A stretch of DNA of 51,636 nucleotides from Clostridiales bacterium (GCA_029219585.1 JAQXTR010000004.1:1-51636), one strand, 5' to 3'. Counted from the first letter of the stretch, positions 41,836-49,962 are shown. Program-made: numbers and translations. The notes: generated from the letters alone by a model not told the origin.

Positions 41836-42918
41836 TCACTTCACCGCCTTTTTGTATTTCAGTAGAATATCATCGCCCAGGACTTTTACCTCTGGCCTTG
41901 AGAACATATACGCATCACGCACAAGCTCAACGCCTCTGCCGCCCACAACCGGCTTTGCGCCGCGTCCGCCTATGATTTTAGGTGCGATATAGATGTTAAG
42001 CTCATCAACCAGTCCCGCTTCAAGCAGGGATGCGTGAAGCTCCGCGCCGCCCTCGGCAAGTACGCTGTCAATTTTAAGTCTGCCAAGCTCGCGCGCAAGC
42101 TGTATGAGATTAACCCTTTCGCCGTCCGTTATTACGGTACGCGCTCCGGCATCGGCAAGAGCCTTCAGTCGTTCCTCATCATGCGACACCGTCGCTATTA
42201 TTGTCGGTATCCTATGCGCTGTTTGGATTATCCTTGAATTGAGAGGTATTCTTAAATGACTGTCACATATCACTCTCACCGGATCTGACGGATTTTCCGT
42301 CCTGCAGTTGAGTATAGGATCGTCGGCAAGCACGGTATTTATTCCGCACATAATCGCCGCGCAGCGCCTGCGCGTTCTGTGAGCGTCCTCACGTGAAAGC
42401 TCGTTTGAAATCCATTTCGAGTCGCCTGTATGTGACGCTGTTCTCCCGTCAACAGACATTGCCGCCTTCATAATAACATACGGCATTTTTGTCGTTATAT
42501 AGTGAAAAAATATATCGTTAAGCGCGTCACATTCCTCACGCAGCACGTTTTCAATCACGTTTATTCCGTGCTCCCGCAGATATTCAATGCCCCTGCCCGA
42601 AACCAGCGGATTCGGATCATAAGAGCCGACATATACATTTTTTATCCCCGCCTCAACGACCGCCTCCGTACACGGCGGCTGCTTGCCGTGGTGGCAGCAC
42701 GGCTCAAGGGTGACATATATATCCGCTCCTTCAGCGCTCTCTTTAAGATTTTTTATCGCGTTTCTTTCGGCGTGAAGTCCGCCGTATCGCTCATGCCAAC
42801 CCTCGCCTATTATTCTGCCGTCCTTTACGATAACCGCTCCGACAAGCGGATTGGGATTTACAAATCCCTCTCCCCGCCTCGCCAGCTCAATTGCACGGCT
42901 CATAAATTTTTCTTCCAT
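41836..42918 (-). CDS. ribD: bifunctional riboflavin deaminase/reductase RibD
   Basis: 360 residues. The deaminase domain (1-145) has the zinc motif GGLHAERNAIKN and PCCHHGKQPPCTEAVVEAG; the reductase domain (150-355) has SVDGRTASHTGDSKWIS and LAEGGAELHASLLEAGLVDELNIYIAPKIIGG. It carries out the two steps after GTP cyclohydrolase II. The ATG at 42918 uses GGGGTG as SD, which lies inside the hairpin at 42926-42945. It is the first gene of the rib operon, under the FMN riboswitch. Confidence 0.97.
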   Translation of the reverse strand: MEEKFMSRAIELARRGEGFVNPNPLVGAVIVKDGRIIGEGWHERYGGLHAERNAIKNLKESAEGADIYVTLEPCCHHGKQPPCTEAVVEAGIKNVYVGSYDPNPLVSGRGIEYLREHGINVIENVLREECDALNDIFFHYITTKMPYVIMKAAMSVDGRTASHTGDSKWISNELSREDAHRTRRRCAAIMCGINTVLADDPILNCRTENPSDPVRVICDSHLRIPLNSRIIQTAHRIPTIIATVSHDEERLKALADAGARTVITDGERVNLIQLARELGRLKIDSVLAEGGAELHASLLEAGLVDELNIYIAPKIIGGRGAKPVVGGRGVELVRDAYMFSRPEVKVLGDDILLKYKKAVK

Positions 42919-42925
42919 CAAAATA

Positions 42926-42945
42926 CACCCCGATATATCGGGGTG
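42926..42945 (-). promoter_or_regulatory. SD-sequestering hairpin of the FMN riboswitch
   Basis: A perfect palindrome (CACCCC-GATATATC-GGGGTG) whose 3' arm GGGGTG is the likely ribD Shine-Dalgarno. Only TATTTT follows before the ATG, so translational control looks as likely as termination. Confidence 0.65.
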
Positions 42946-42971
42946 CGGAAAATGCTATACTTCATACCGTA

Positions 42972-43116
42972 CATCTTCTCTCATCCGGACTCACAGATAT
43001 ATTCATCTGAACACCGTCGGTTCCGGACTTGCACCGGTATCAGCCCATCGGCTCGCGGACTTATGGGCATACCCCAATCACCGCCGGTTATGATTTTCAC
43101 ATTACCCCGAAGAATC
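42972..43116 (-). promoter_or_regulatory. FMN riboswitch (RFN element)
   Basis: On the minus strand the conserved RFN elements appear in order: ATTCTTCGGGG, AACCGGCGGT, AGTCCGCGAGC, CCGGTGCAAGTCCGG, ACCGACGGT and AGTCCGGATGAGAGAAGAT. It lies between the rib promoter and ribD. FMN binding should turn the operon off. Confidence 0.95.
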
Positions 43117-43129
43117 AATTGATATTTAT

Positions 43130-43158
43130 ATTGTAGCACATCCGTGTGCGGTTGTCAA
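43130..43158 (-). promoter_or_regulatory. rib operon promoter
   Basis: -35 TTGACA (43158-43153), 17-base spacer, -10 TACAAT (43135-43130), just upstream of the RFN element. It diverges from the subtilase promoter in a 396-base gap fully occupied by regulatory sequence. Confidence 0.85.
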
Positions 43159-43234
43159 TAACCAATCACTTGAAAACTAAACTTTTTTGCACACATTATA
43201 TATGATTTTTATTCGATTTAAATCAGATTTTATC

Positions 43235-43263
43235 TTGCAATCTGACAGAAAATATTGTATACT
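43235..43263 (+). promoter_or_regulatory. promoter of the subtilase gene
   Basis: -35 TTGCAA (43235-43240), 17-base spacer, -10 TATACT (43258-43263). Confidence 0.7.
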
Positions 43264-43267
43264 ATAT

Positions 43268-43285
43268 TAAGTAAGTATTTACTTA
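43268..43285 (+). promoter_or_regulatory. inverted repeat at the subtilase transcription start
   Basis: Arms TAAGTAA (43268-43274) and TTACTTA (43279-43285) with a 4-base centre, right after the -10. Its place suits a repressor operator; no regulator is known. Confidence 0.45.
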
Positions 43286-43314
43286 TGAACCTTGAAGAAG
43301 GAGAAAATTTTCAC

Positions 43315-44916
43315 ATGAGAAAAATTTTAATCCCGACCGCTGCTCTGTTGGCATTTTGCTTTACCGCCGCAGAGGCAGAAACGATTCGTACAACTACCGC
43401 AGAGGAATATGCGGCTGCTATGCAGGAATATTCTCCTGCCAGTGATACATCTCTTTTTGCTATGGGCATACAGAGTGATGAATCATCCAATATTCTTCTT
43501 GCCGCATACGACGGCAGTCTTGACGGACAGGGAGCGCTGTATGATATATGGGACGAATACAATATACATACGTTAATATACAAAACCGCCGAGGAGACAG
43601 CTTCGGCATATGAATACTATGTTTCAAACGAAATACCCGTATGCTATAACGAAAAGATGACACTCCAAGCAAGCAGACCGACTGCGTATATGCCATATCT
43701 TTCCTGGGGATCGGCTTATGTCAATACCTCATGGCTAACATCGCAGCTTAAGCTTCATTTCGGCTCTGTTGCAAATATGCCGGAAATTACAGTCGTTGAA
43801 ATTGATTCCGGCATAGACTATACACATCCGGAGCTTAAAGGACGTATTGACACCGCCTCCGGCTATGATTTCTATAATAATGACAGCGATCCTATGGACG
43901 ATCATTCCCATGGCACCCATGTTGCGGGAATCATAGCTGACAACACTTTGGCTAATGTTAAAATAATTCCCATCAAAGTAGCAGGCGCCTTAGGATCATT
44001 TAGCACAACTCAATTAATTGCAGCATTAAAGAAAGCAAATGAGCTTAGGCCGGATGTTATTAATATGAGCTTAGGCACGGACAGTGAGGACACTTCCCGC
44101 ACGCTGAAATCATCATTTAATACATTATTTAACGAATCATACGCAAACAACACAATTATCTGCGCTGCCGCCGGAAACCAGTCTGTCTATAAAACAGAGC
44201 CCAACAATGCAGATTACATTTTTCCCGCGTATATGGACAATGTCATAACCGTTGCAAACAGCACCAATACCGGCGGAATATCCTCAAGCTCCAACTACGG
44301 CACCGTGATAGAGCTTGCCGCGCCCGGAACAAGCATTAGCAGTACAATTCCTGTCAGTATGGGCAGTTATAAAAACATGAGCGGCACATCTATGGCTTGT
44401 CCGTTCGTAACGGCAGCCGTTGCTATGATGAGGACATATTATAAGGATATTACATATGAGGAAGCGATTGAAGTGCTCCGGACGAACACAACCGCCTTCA
44501 GCAGCTCTGTCAACACAGCAAAGGGCTACGGTTCGGGAATCCTTAATATGAAAGGGCTGATTCCGGAGATAACTCCTGCCCCGACCGCATCGCCAACGCC
44601 ATCTCCTTCGCCCTCGCCCACGCCATCGCCTGCTCCCTCACCGTCGCCTTCACCGACGGTTAAGCCAGATGAGTATGGGGTGGAGATAACAAAGCAATCA
44701 AGCGGTAATCTGTTCGTGTCGGTACGTAAGGAACATCTGATGTATGCCGCACAGTACGACTCAGACGGAGTATTGCTAGGCATCTTGCAGAAAAACAGCT
44801 CATTTTTACTCACTCCGTCGGCTGATGCTTCGGAAATAAAGATTTTTATATGGGACGAAGATCATTCAATGATGCCGCTCACCACCGTGAAATCCTATAT
44901 ATTATCGGACAAATAA
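43315..44916 (+). CDS. secreted subtilisin-family (S8) serine protease
   Basis: 533 residues. The signal peptide is about 1-21 (RKILIPTAALLAFCFTAAEA). A region to ~145 is probably a propeptide. The peptidase domain carries the full triad: Asp164 in EIDSGIDYTHPEL, His199 in HSHGTHVAG and Ser359 in SGTSMACPF, with the oxyanion Asn in AAAGNQS. A Pro-Ser-Thr linker (PSPSPSPTPSPAPSP type, about 422-450) leads to a ~85-residue C-terminal domain of unknown type. No LPXTG or S-layer anchor is seen. The start at 43315 follows AAGGAG at a spacing of about 11. It has its own promoter and terminator. Probably extracellular proteolysis or processing. Confidence 0.93.
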   Translation: MRKILIPTAALLAFCFTAAEAETIRTTTAEEYAAAMQEYSPASDTSLFAMGIQSDESSNILLAAYDGSLDGQGALYDIWDEYNIHTLIYKTAEETASAYEYYVSNEIPVCYNEKMTLQASRPTAYMPYLSWGSAYVNTSWLTSQLKLHFGSVANMPEITVVEIDSGIDYTHPELKGRIDTASGYDFYNNDSDPMDDHSHGTHVAGIIADNTLANVKIIPIKVAGALGSFSTTQLIAALKKANELRPDVINMSLGTDSEDTSRTLKSSFNTLFNESYANNTIICAAAGNQSVYKTEPNNADYIFPAYMDNVITVANSTNTGGISSSSNYGTVIELAAPGTSISSTIPVSMGSYKNMSGTSMACPFVTAAVAMMRTYYKDITYEEAIEVLRTNTTAFSSSVNTAKGYGSGILNMKGLIPEITPAPTASPTPSPSPSPTPSPAPSPSPSPTVKPDEYGVEITKQSSGNLFVSVRKEHLMYAAQYDSDGVLLGILQKNSSFLLTPSADASEIKIFIWDEDHSMMPLTTVKSYILSDK

Positions 44917-44951
44917 AAGCAGGCTCACTTTTATCATGAACCTGCTTTTTT
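44915..44951. terminator. bidirectional terminator between the subtilase and sigma factor genes
   Basis: Stem AAAAGCAGG.TCA / TGA.CCTGCTTTT with a T6 run, overlapping the end of both convergent genes. Confidence 0.85.
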
Positions 44952-45708
44952 AATCTCCGAAATAGAGATTTCTCAGCTTCTTCAGAACCTTCTTCTCAAA
45001 ACGTGAAACCTGCATCTGGCTCATTCCCATAAGCTCCCCTATTTCGCTCTGATTCAGTTCCTTGTAATATCTCAGCTCAACAAACTGTTTTTCCCTATCG
45101 TCAAGCTGCTTTTCACAATACCCTATAAAATCACTGTTCTCAATTACAAGAAAACTGCTGTCCTCTCTGCCGAGCGTATCCGCAAGAGCTATGCTGTCAT
45201 CATCACCCAGGAATTCACTTTCCAGTGATTTAACAAAGGCCGCATCACCCGTTTTATATGCCTCCCGCACCACCTTTTCCGACACGCCCAGCATTCTTGC
45301 CATGTCCGAAACCGTGTTGCCTTCTCCGTTTCTCTTTATACGCTCCGCCTTGCGGAATATCTCATAAAGTCTGCCGGGAACACGAATAAAAAAGCCCTTA
45401 TCACGGAAATATCTGCGAACCTCACCGATAATTGTCGGAGTTGCAAAGGTCGCAAACTTTACTCCCTTATCCGGATCAAACCGATCCGCCGCATAAATCA
45501 GTCCCAGGCAAGCAACCTGATAAACATCATCATAATCTATTCCGTTATTATATGCACGGTTTGTCTTTGTATATTTTTTTGCGATAATCTCCGCGATATA
45601 TACATACCGCTCAATAATCGCGCTTTTTAGCTTTGAATCGCCTGTTTTCCGGTATTCCTCAAACAGCTCAAGCTCGTCCGTATATTCCGGTGCCGTTTTC
45701 AACTGCAC
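44950..45708 (-). CDS. sigma-70 family RNA polymerase sigma factor, SigB/SigF/SigG group
   Basis: 252 residues with regions 2, 3 and 4 of the group that holds SigB, SigF and SigG. Region 2 (about 20-105) has YDDVYQVACLGLIYAADRFDPDKGVKFATFATPTIIGEVRRYFRDK; region 3 (110-165) has NTVSDMARMLGVSEKVV; region 4 (200-250) has LNQSEIGELMGMSQMQVSRFEKKVLKKL. The FIRVPGRLYEIF stretch differs from the WSVHVPRR of true SigB/SigF. There is no spoIIAB, rsbW or anti-anti-sigma gene nearby. It lies 18 bases after a conserved membrane protein with which it shares a promoter. A general-stress or sporulation role is possible; neither is shown. Confidence 0.85.
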   Translation of the reverse strand: MQLKTAPEYTDELELFEEYRKTGDSKLKSAIIERYVYIAEIIAKKYTKTNRAYNNGIDYDDVYQVACLGLIYAADRFDPDKGVKFATFATPTIIGEVRRYFRDKGFFIRVPGRLYEIFRKAERIKRNGEGNTVSDMARMLGVSEKVVREAYKTGDAAFVKSLESEFLGDDDSIALADTLGREDSSFLVIENSDFIGYCEKQLDDREKQFVELRYYKELNQSEIGELMGMSQMQVSRFEKKVLKKLRNLYFGD

Positions 45709-45726
45709 GCACCCTTTCCTGTTAAT

Positions 45727-46407
45727 TTATTTCAATATTGCGTCCGCCATTACCTCAGCGCTGCGGTATGCCGCCAGATTAATTTCCTCATCGGAATAAT
45801 TTTTCCTTATAGCAACATAGATATCCGATGTGTCCATTCCCAAGCCTTCGAGAAATTCGCTTCCCTGCGCAAGAACAGCAAGCGGAGCCCCGCTTTCTGA
45901 ATACAGTACCGCGCCTTTTTCCTCCGCCGCTTCAAGCATGGCAGCATCGCACCATTCATCTAACGGCAGATAAACATCATCAGAGCTGTCACGCGCAAGC
46001 ATCAGCTCAGCCTCATCCTTATCATACAAATATAAATAAGATGTATCATCTGACAGCGCAAGGTCATGCTTGACCTGCAAAGCATAGTCCATCTCCTCCG
46101 CGCCTGATGTACTGCTGAGCGTGAGCTGCTGGAAGAATACATTATTCTCTCCGTTTCCGTCAACATCCTCAATCAAAGGCTCAAGCGCCGCCTGAAATTC
46201 CTCGGCAGCTTCCGGTGCAAAATATGTTTTTCCCATATAATTAACAACAACATCATATTTTTCACTCGTAGCACACTGAACCGCCGTTATTATAATAAGC
46301 ATCAGGGCAAACGCTATACCTATAGTATGCCATTTATAATACATCCAAAAATAAGGCCACCACTCTTTTGTGAATTTCTTTGGAACAACGCCGTAATGCT
46401 CCGCCAT
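45727..46407 (-). CDS. conserved membrane protein co-transcribed with a sigma factor
   Basis: 226 residues. A short cytoplasmic N-terminus (AEHYGVVPKKFTKEWWPYFWMYYKWHTIG) is followed by one membrane helix (about 29-49) and an outside domain of ~175 residues rich in acidic residues. The opening motif with FTKEWWxYFWxYYKWHTIG recurs in clostridial hypothetical proteins, as far as I recall; no function is assigned. The start at 46407 is set by AAAGGAGG. It has its own strong promoter and precedes the sigma gene by 18 bases, so it could report envelope state to that sigma factor, but it has no recognisable anti-sigma domain. Confidence 0.75.
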   Translation of the reverse strand: MAEHYGVVPKKFTKEWWPYFWMYYKWHTIGIAFALMLIIITAVQCATSEKYDVVVNYMGKTYFAPEAAEEFQAALEPLIEDVDGNGENNVFFQQLTLSSTSGAEEMDYALQVKHDLALSDDTSYLYLYDKDEAELMLARDSSDDVYLPLDEWCDAAMLEAAEEKGAVLYSESGAPLAVLAQGSEFLEGLGMDTSDIYVAIRKNYSDEEINLAAYRSAEVMADAILK

Positions 46408-46463
46408 AATGCTTCCTCCTTTGTTTCTGCACATTAATTTGTCAGTCCGTCGTTTTTCTCTTA

Positions 46464-46493
46464 ATTATAACACATTACATATCATCTTGTCAA
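46464..46493 (-). promoter_or_regulatory. promoter of the membrane protein-sigma operon
   Basis: -35 TTGACA (46493-46488), 18-base spacer, -10 TATAAT (46469-46464). Confidence 0.85.
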
Positions 46494-46517
46494 TTATATT
46501 TTAAAACCTTCACAATA

Positions 46518-46553
46518 TTGTAAAAATCAGCCTGTACAGACTGATTTTTACAA
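46518..46553 (-). terminator. luxS terminator overlapping its stop codon
   Basis: A perfect 13-bp stem TTGTAAAAATCAG/CTGATTTTTACAA (46518-46530 with 46541-46553) and a 10-nt loop. The luxS stop codon lies inside the upstream arm, so ribosomes reaching it could affect folding. Confidence 0.75.
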
Positions 46554-47018
46554 TGAATTTACCTCATCATAATCCATAATACCCGTCAGGTTTTCAAGAA
46601 CCGACAGATACCTCTCACAATACGGTTTTGCCGCATCAAGATTAAGATTTCTGTAATTTCCGCATTCGATTTCGCTTGCTCCGAACACCTCGCCCTCATA
46701 AGCTATTGTCTGTCTCAGCGCATCCTTGACCGTCTCCAGAGCCTTTTCCTTTGAAACATTGTTTCTTACAAGGAAATAAAAGCCCGTCTGACAGCCCATC
46801 GGTCCGAAGTACACAACCGAATCACCAATATCGCTGCTGCGCGTGAAGGTGGCAAGCATATGCTCGATAGTGTGCATTGCCGTCATATCCACAATTACAC
46901 CTGTATTGGGCTTACAGAAACGAAGATCATATGTAATTACATCCCCGTCTATCCTTGAAATATAAAAGCCCTCTCCCAGCTTTCTGTGATCCACTTGAAA
47001 TGATTTTATTTTCTGCAT
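46548..47018 (-). CDS. luxS: S-ribosylhomocysteine lyase (AI-2 synthase)
   Basis: 156 residues. LuxS splits S-ribosylhomocysteine into homocysteine and DPD, the precursor of autoinducer 2. The metal motif HTIEHM and the third ligand Cys in IECGNYRNL are present, as is the catalytic Cys in MGCQTGFYF. It follows pfs by three bases, giving the two steps of SAH recycling in order. Whether AI-2 serves as a signal cannot be judged; no lsr or luxPQ gene is here. Confidence 0.97.
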   Translation of the reverse strand: MQKIKSFQVDHRKLGEGFYISRIDGDVITYDLRFCKPNTGVIVDMTAMHTIEHMLATFTRSSDIGDSVVYFGPMGCQTGFYFLVRNNVSKEKALETVKDALRQTIAYEGEVFGASEIECGNYRNLNLDAAKPYCERYLSVLENLTGIMDYDEVNSL

Positions 47019-47021
47019 ATT

Positions 47022-47726
47022 TCATTCCTCCGTATCCGCAAGCTTAGTCAGCATTCGTTTCATTATTTCAATTGAATTTTCCGAAGCCATTTTGCAAAAT
47101 TCCGGGAAGGTCATGGTGCTGTCGCTGTTTGCGCCGTCCGAGATCGCTCTGATCACGGCAAATTTCACACCGTTCATTGCGCATACATGCCCTATCGCCG
47201 CGCCCTCCATTTCCGCCGCTTTACCGCCAAAAACCCCGATAAGCTTTTCACGCTGATCATCACGGCATATGAATTGATCTCCCGATACTATAGTTCCGAC
47301 TTCCGTATGAATGCCCATTTCCCTTGTGCACTCACACAGCAGCCTTACAAGCTTCTCGTCGCAGTCCATATACACCCTGTTAAGACCTGTTATATATCCC
47401 GCCTCATCACCGCACGGAGTTGTATCCATATCATGCTCTGCGGTTCTTGATGCTATAACCACATCCCCGATATTGAGGCTCTCGTCGAGTCCGCCCGCAA
47501 CACCGCTGTTTATAACACAGTCCACACCATATTTAAGAATCATCGTCTGAGCCGTTACTGCCGCATTCACCTTTCCGATTCCCGCTTCCGCCACAACCGT
47601 CTCACAGCCGTTTATCAATCCGCAGCAAAATTCCACCGATGATATTTTCTCTGCCCTCATATCCGACATAACCGCCTTCAGCCCGTCAACCTCGCTCGCC
47701 ATAGCGCCTATAATTCCAATCCTCAT
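47022..47726 (-). CDS. mtnN: 5'-methylthioadenosine/S-adenosylhomocysteine nucleosidase
   Basis: 234 residues. MtnN (Pfs) removes adenine from SAH and MTA. Hallmarks are MRIGIIGAMASEVDGL, AGIGKVNAAVTAQTMI, CVINSGVAGGL, VSGDQFICRDDQR, EMEGAAIGHVC and FAVIRAISDGA with the catalytic Asp. GGAAAGGAT precedes the ATG. It is first in a two-gene operon with luxS, behind a good promoter; together they form the activated-methyl recycling route. Confidence 0.97.
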   Translation of the reverse strand: MRIGIIGAMASEVDGLKAVMSDMRAEKISSVEFCCGLINGCETVVAEAGIGKVNAAVTAQTMILKYGVDCVINSGVAGGLDESLNIGDVVIASRTAEHDMDTTPCGDEAGYITGLNRVYMDCDEKLVRLLCECTREMGIHTEVGTIVSGDQFICRDDQREKLIGVFGGKAAEMEGAAIGHVCAMNGVKFAVIRAISDGANSDSTMTFPEFCKMASENSIEIMKRMLTKLADTEE

Positions 47727-47758
47727 ATCTTTATCCTTTCCGTGTTAATTCATTATTT

Positions 47759-47787
47759 ATTCTATCACTTTTAAATACGTTTGTCAA
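47759..47787 (-). promoter_or_regulatory. pfs-luxS promoter
   Basis: -35 TTGACA (47787-47782), 17-base spacer, -10 TAGAAT (47764-47759). Confidence 0.85.
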
Positions 47788-47853
47788 TCCCGTGAATAAA
47801 AGAACGCGTGTCAGCTAATAATAATAAAAAACATTCTGAGAGGAGTATTTGAG

Positions 47854-48033
47854 ATGAAAAAGCATAAACGCATTGATAACGAAAAAATATTGGATGAACT
47901 TGACTTCGGATTTGGCGCAAATGCCGTTTCTCATAACGACACCACCGGGCTTGTTCCGTCCGCACCGCTCAATGATTATGAGCTAAATTCATATAAGGAA
48001 ATTGACGAGTACCAGCAAAAGCCGATAGCGTGA
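47854..48033 (+). CDS. small conserved-looking hypothetical protein (59 aa)
   Basis: 59 residues, acidic in the middle and basic at the start (KKHKRIDNEKILDELDFG...). A central TTGLVPSAPLNDYELNSYKEI segment resembles TGLxPxxPxxxxExxxY segments I recall in small clostridial proteins, some seen in spore-formers, but I cannot name the family. A good AGGAG lies eight bases before the ATG, and the stop codon falls within a strong hairpin, so the frame is probably real although short. No membrane segment or signal is seen. It diverges from pfs; no clear vegetative promoter was found. Function unknown. Confidence 0.65.
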   Translation: MKKHKRIDNEKILDELDFGFGANAVSHNDTTGLVPSAPLNDYELNSYKEIDEYQQKPIA

Positions 48034-48052
48034 GCCGCTTACGGCTCACGCT
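48027..48052. terminator. hairpin between the small protein gene and the glucosaminidase gene
   Basis: A perfect 11-bp stem AGCGTGAGCCG/CGGCTCACGCT with a CTTA loop, GC-rich, containing the small gene's stop codon. The T tract is poor, so termination is likely but not certain. Confidence 0.6.
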
Positions 48053-48105
48053 GTCCTTCGTTATTTCGGTCACTCCACTCTCAATCGCATTCATGTGTCG
48101 GTATC

Positions 48106-49788
48106 TTATTTCAAGTCAAATTCGTTTTCACCCTTATACAGAGGTATCTCATAATACAGCTCTGCGTCCGGGAAGGCATCAAACATTGATTTTAGAACTC
48201 TTGCCTGAGCGGATGCCCATTCGATATCCGTTGCATACTGATGCGTTCCCGGTCTGTCCGGATTCCAGCGCATTTTATAAAGAGTGTTCTGCCTGTAATC
48301 AGGATTATTTATATAATTTTCGCTTATCCAGCGCGCGCCGCCTTCTATTGCAGCATCAACAGTTGTCCACCCCATCCGGTATGCATACTGAGAGCCGTAA
48401 GAAACCGCTCCCGCATCATATGCGCCTATACCAAACATATTATATACCGTAGTGCCGTTCACGCTGACTCCTCTTGCAAGCTGCGAGGTTCCGTCGCCGG
48501 ACTCAAGACAGGCGTGTGTCACAAGATAAAGCTCGCTCAGACCATACGCATCCGCTGCCTCCTTAAACTGCTGTCCCTTTCCTTCAAGAACACCTTTACC
48601 CATAAGATAACGATTCAGAATCTCAACATCAACACCGTTTGATTGTGACAAATCTATAAACTGATATTTACCGTAGCCCGAGGCATGAGATGAAGGATCA
48701 ACCGCGCTTTCAGTTTCGGCTCTCTGTGCTTTCCTGTTTTCGGAGTATTTAACCGCTCCGACCGACAGCTGGCAGTCAACCATATCACTCAAGCTGTAGC
48801 CATAGCTTATAAACTGAGGCTTAGTCTGAAGCTGTGCAATTCTTTCCGAAACGGATTTTGAAATCACATTATATTTAAAGTTTCCGCTGCTTGAGGATAC
48901 AACCTCAATTTCAAAGGTATCCGCAGCTCCGTTTGCCGCCTGTGCGGTGATAACGGCTGTTCCGGCATTTATTCCCCGTATAACTCCGTCCTGTCCTATT
49001 GTACACACAAGATTATCCGAGCTTGACCAATGTACGGTTTTATCCTGCACCGTTTCGGGATATACATATGCCGAAAGTGAATATTCTGAACCTGTTTTTA
49101 ATCTGTCAATCGCATTCGTTATAAATACAGACCGTATCGAAACATCATAAAGTCCTACCTTCACTGTGCATTTCGCCGTCACTGAGCCGTCAGCAGTCTC
49201 GGCATATACACTCGTTGTACCCACTCCGTTAGGAATAACCGTTCCGTTTTCATCAACATATACTATTCCCTCATCGCCCGAATACCAATGCACCATGCCC
49301 GTATCCGCATCCGCAGGCTCACAGGACAGAGCAAGCGTTACAGGCTCGGGTCTGTCGGCATACATTGAAAGCTCACTGTGCGACAGTGAAAGCCTTTTTA
49401 TCTGCTTTGTTGCAAATACATGATGTACTATTGTAACATCGCCGCTTGTTATGGTAATATTCGCTTCGGCAGGAGTCCCGTCTGAGGTCAGAACACCGTT
49501 TTCATCAACCGTTATCGCCGGATTGTCCGATGAATACAAAACAGGCTTATCGGTTGAGTTCAGAGGCAGAGTATACACCTCCGGCTTGATTGAAAGCTGT
49601 CCGGAGTCTATGTAGATGCAGTCGGCATCATTTCGTGTTATTATCCCTTCTGTCTTAACACCCTCACAAAACCTGTTGCTGAGAGAAAACCGGAGCTGTC
49701 TGAGGAATCCGCCGTCATTTACGCTTTTTGCATTGGCTGTAACAGACAATAACGGTATTAATAACATTATTAAACAAAGCTTTTTCAA
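48106..49788 (-). CDS. secreted GH73-type endo-beta-N-acetylglucosaminidase with Ig-like domains
   Basis: 560 residues. The signal peptide KKLCLIMLLIPLLSVTANA-KS is cleaved near 20. Two or three bacterial Ig-like (Big_2) repeats span about 55-300, each with the xxVxWxSxDxxIxxVDExGxVxxxxxGxxxV pattern. A linker follows, then a C-terminal glucosaminidase domain (about 395-560) with YLVTHACLESGDGTSQLARG (catalytic Glu429), VYNMFGIGAYD and a WISENYI...QNTLYKMRWNP block. It should hydrolyse peptidoglycan outside the cell, in wall turnover or cell separation. The start is TTG at 49788 with AAAGGATG upstream. It has its own promoter. Confidence 0.9.
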   Translation of the reverse strand: MKKLCLIMLLIPLLSVTANAKSVNDGGFLRQLRFSLSNRFCEGVKTEGIITRNDADCIYIDSGQLSIKPEVYTLPLNSTDKPVLYSSDNPAITVDENGVLTSDGTPAEANITITSGDVTIVHHVFATKQIKRLSLSHSELSMYADRPEPVTLALSCEPADADTGMVHWYSGDEGIVYVDENGTVIPNGVGTTSVYAETADGSVTAKCTVKVGLYDVSIRSVFITNAIDRLKTGSEYSLSAYVYPETVQDKTVHWSSSDNLVCTIGQDGVIRGINAGTAVITAQAANGAADTFEIEVVSSSSGNFKYNVISKSVSERIAQLQTKPQFISYGYSLSDMVDCQLSVGAVKYSENRKAQRAETESAVDPSSHASGYGKYQFIDLSQSNGVDVEILNRYLMGKGVLEGKGQQFKEAADAYGLSELYLVTHACLESGDGTSQLARGVSVNGTTVYNMFGIGAYDAGAVSYGSQYAYRMGWTTVDAAIEGGARWISENYINNPDYRQNTLYKMRWNPDRPGTHQYATDIEWASAQARVLKSMFDAFPDAELYYEIPLYKGENEFDLK

Positions 49789-49817
49789 AATTAATCACAT
49801 CCTTTACCGTATAACAT

Positions 49818-49846
49818 ATTGTACAGAAATCAGACGTAAAAGTCAA
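49818..49846 (-). promoter_or_regulatory. promoter of the glucosaminidase gene
   Basis: -35 TTGACT (49846-49841), 17-base spacer, -10 TACAAT (49823-49818), 29 bases before the TTG start. Confidence 0.8.
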
Positions 49847-49887
49847 TACAGGCGATAAAACTCAGAAAAATTTCGTGAAAATAACCA

Positions 49888-49916
49888 TTGTAATATAATA
49901 AGAAATGTAGTATAAT
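49888..49916 (+). promoter_or_regulatory. lysS promoter
   Basis: -35 TTGTAA (49888-49893), 17-base spacer, -10 TATAAT (49911-49916). The leader is about 40 bases, too short for a T-box. Confidence 0.75.
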
Positions 49917-49962
49917 ATATAATATTGCGTAAAATACTTATTTTGGAAGGAGTTTTTATTTC

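Noticed and set aside
44580-44660. CCATCGCC/CCCTCGCC-like repeats in the subtilase gene.
   Set aside because: They encode a Pro/Ser/Thr linker typical of secreted multidomain proteins.
49917-49962. Possible T-box riboswitch before lysS.
   Set aside because: Only about 40 bases separate the promoter from the ATG and no T-box sequence or terminator is present.
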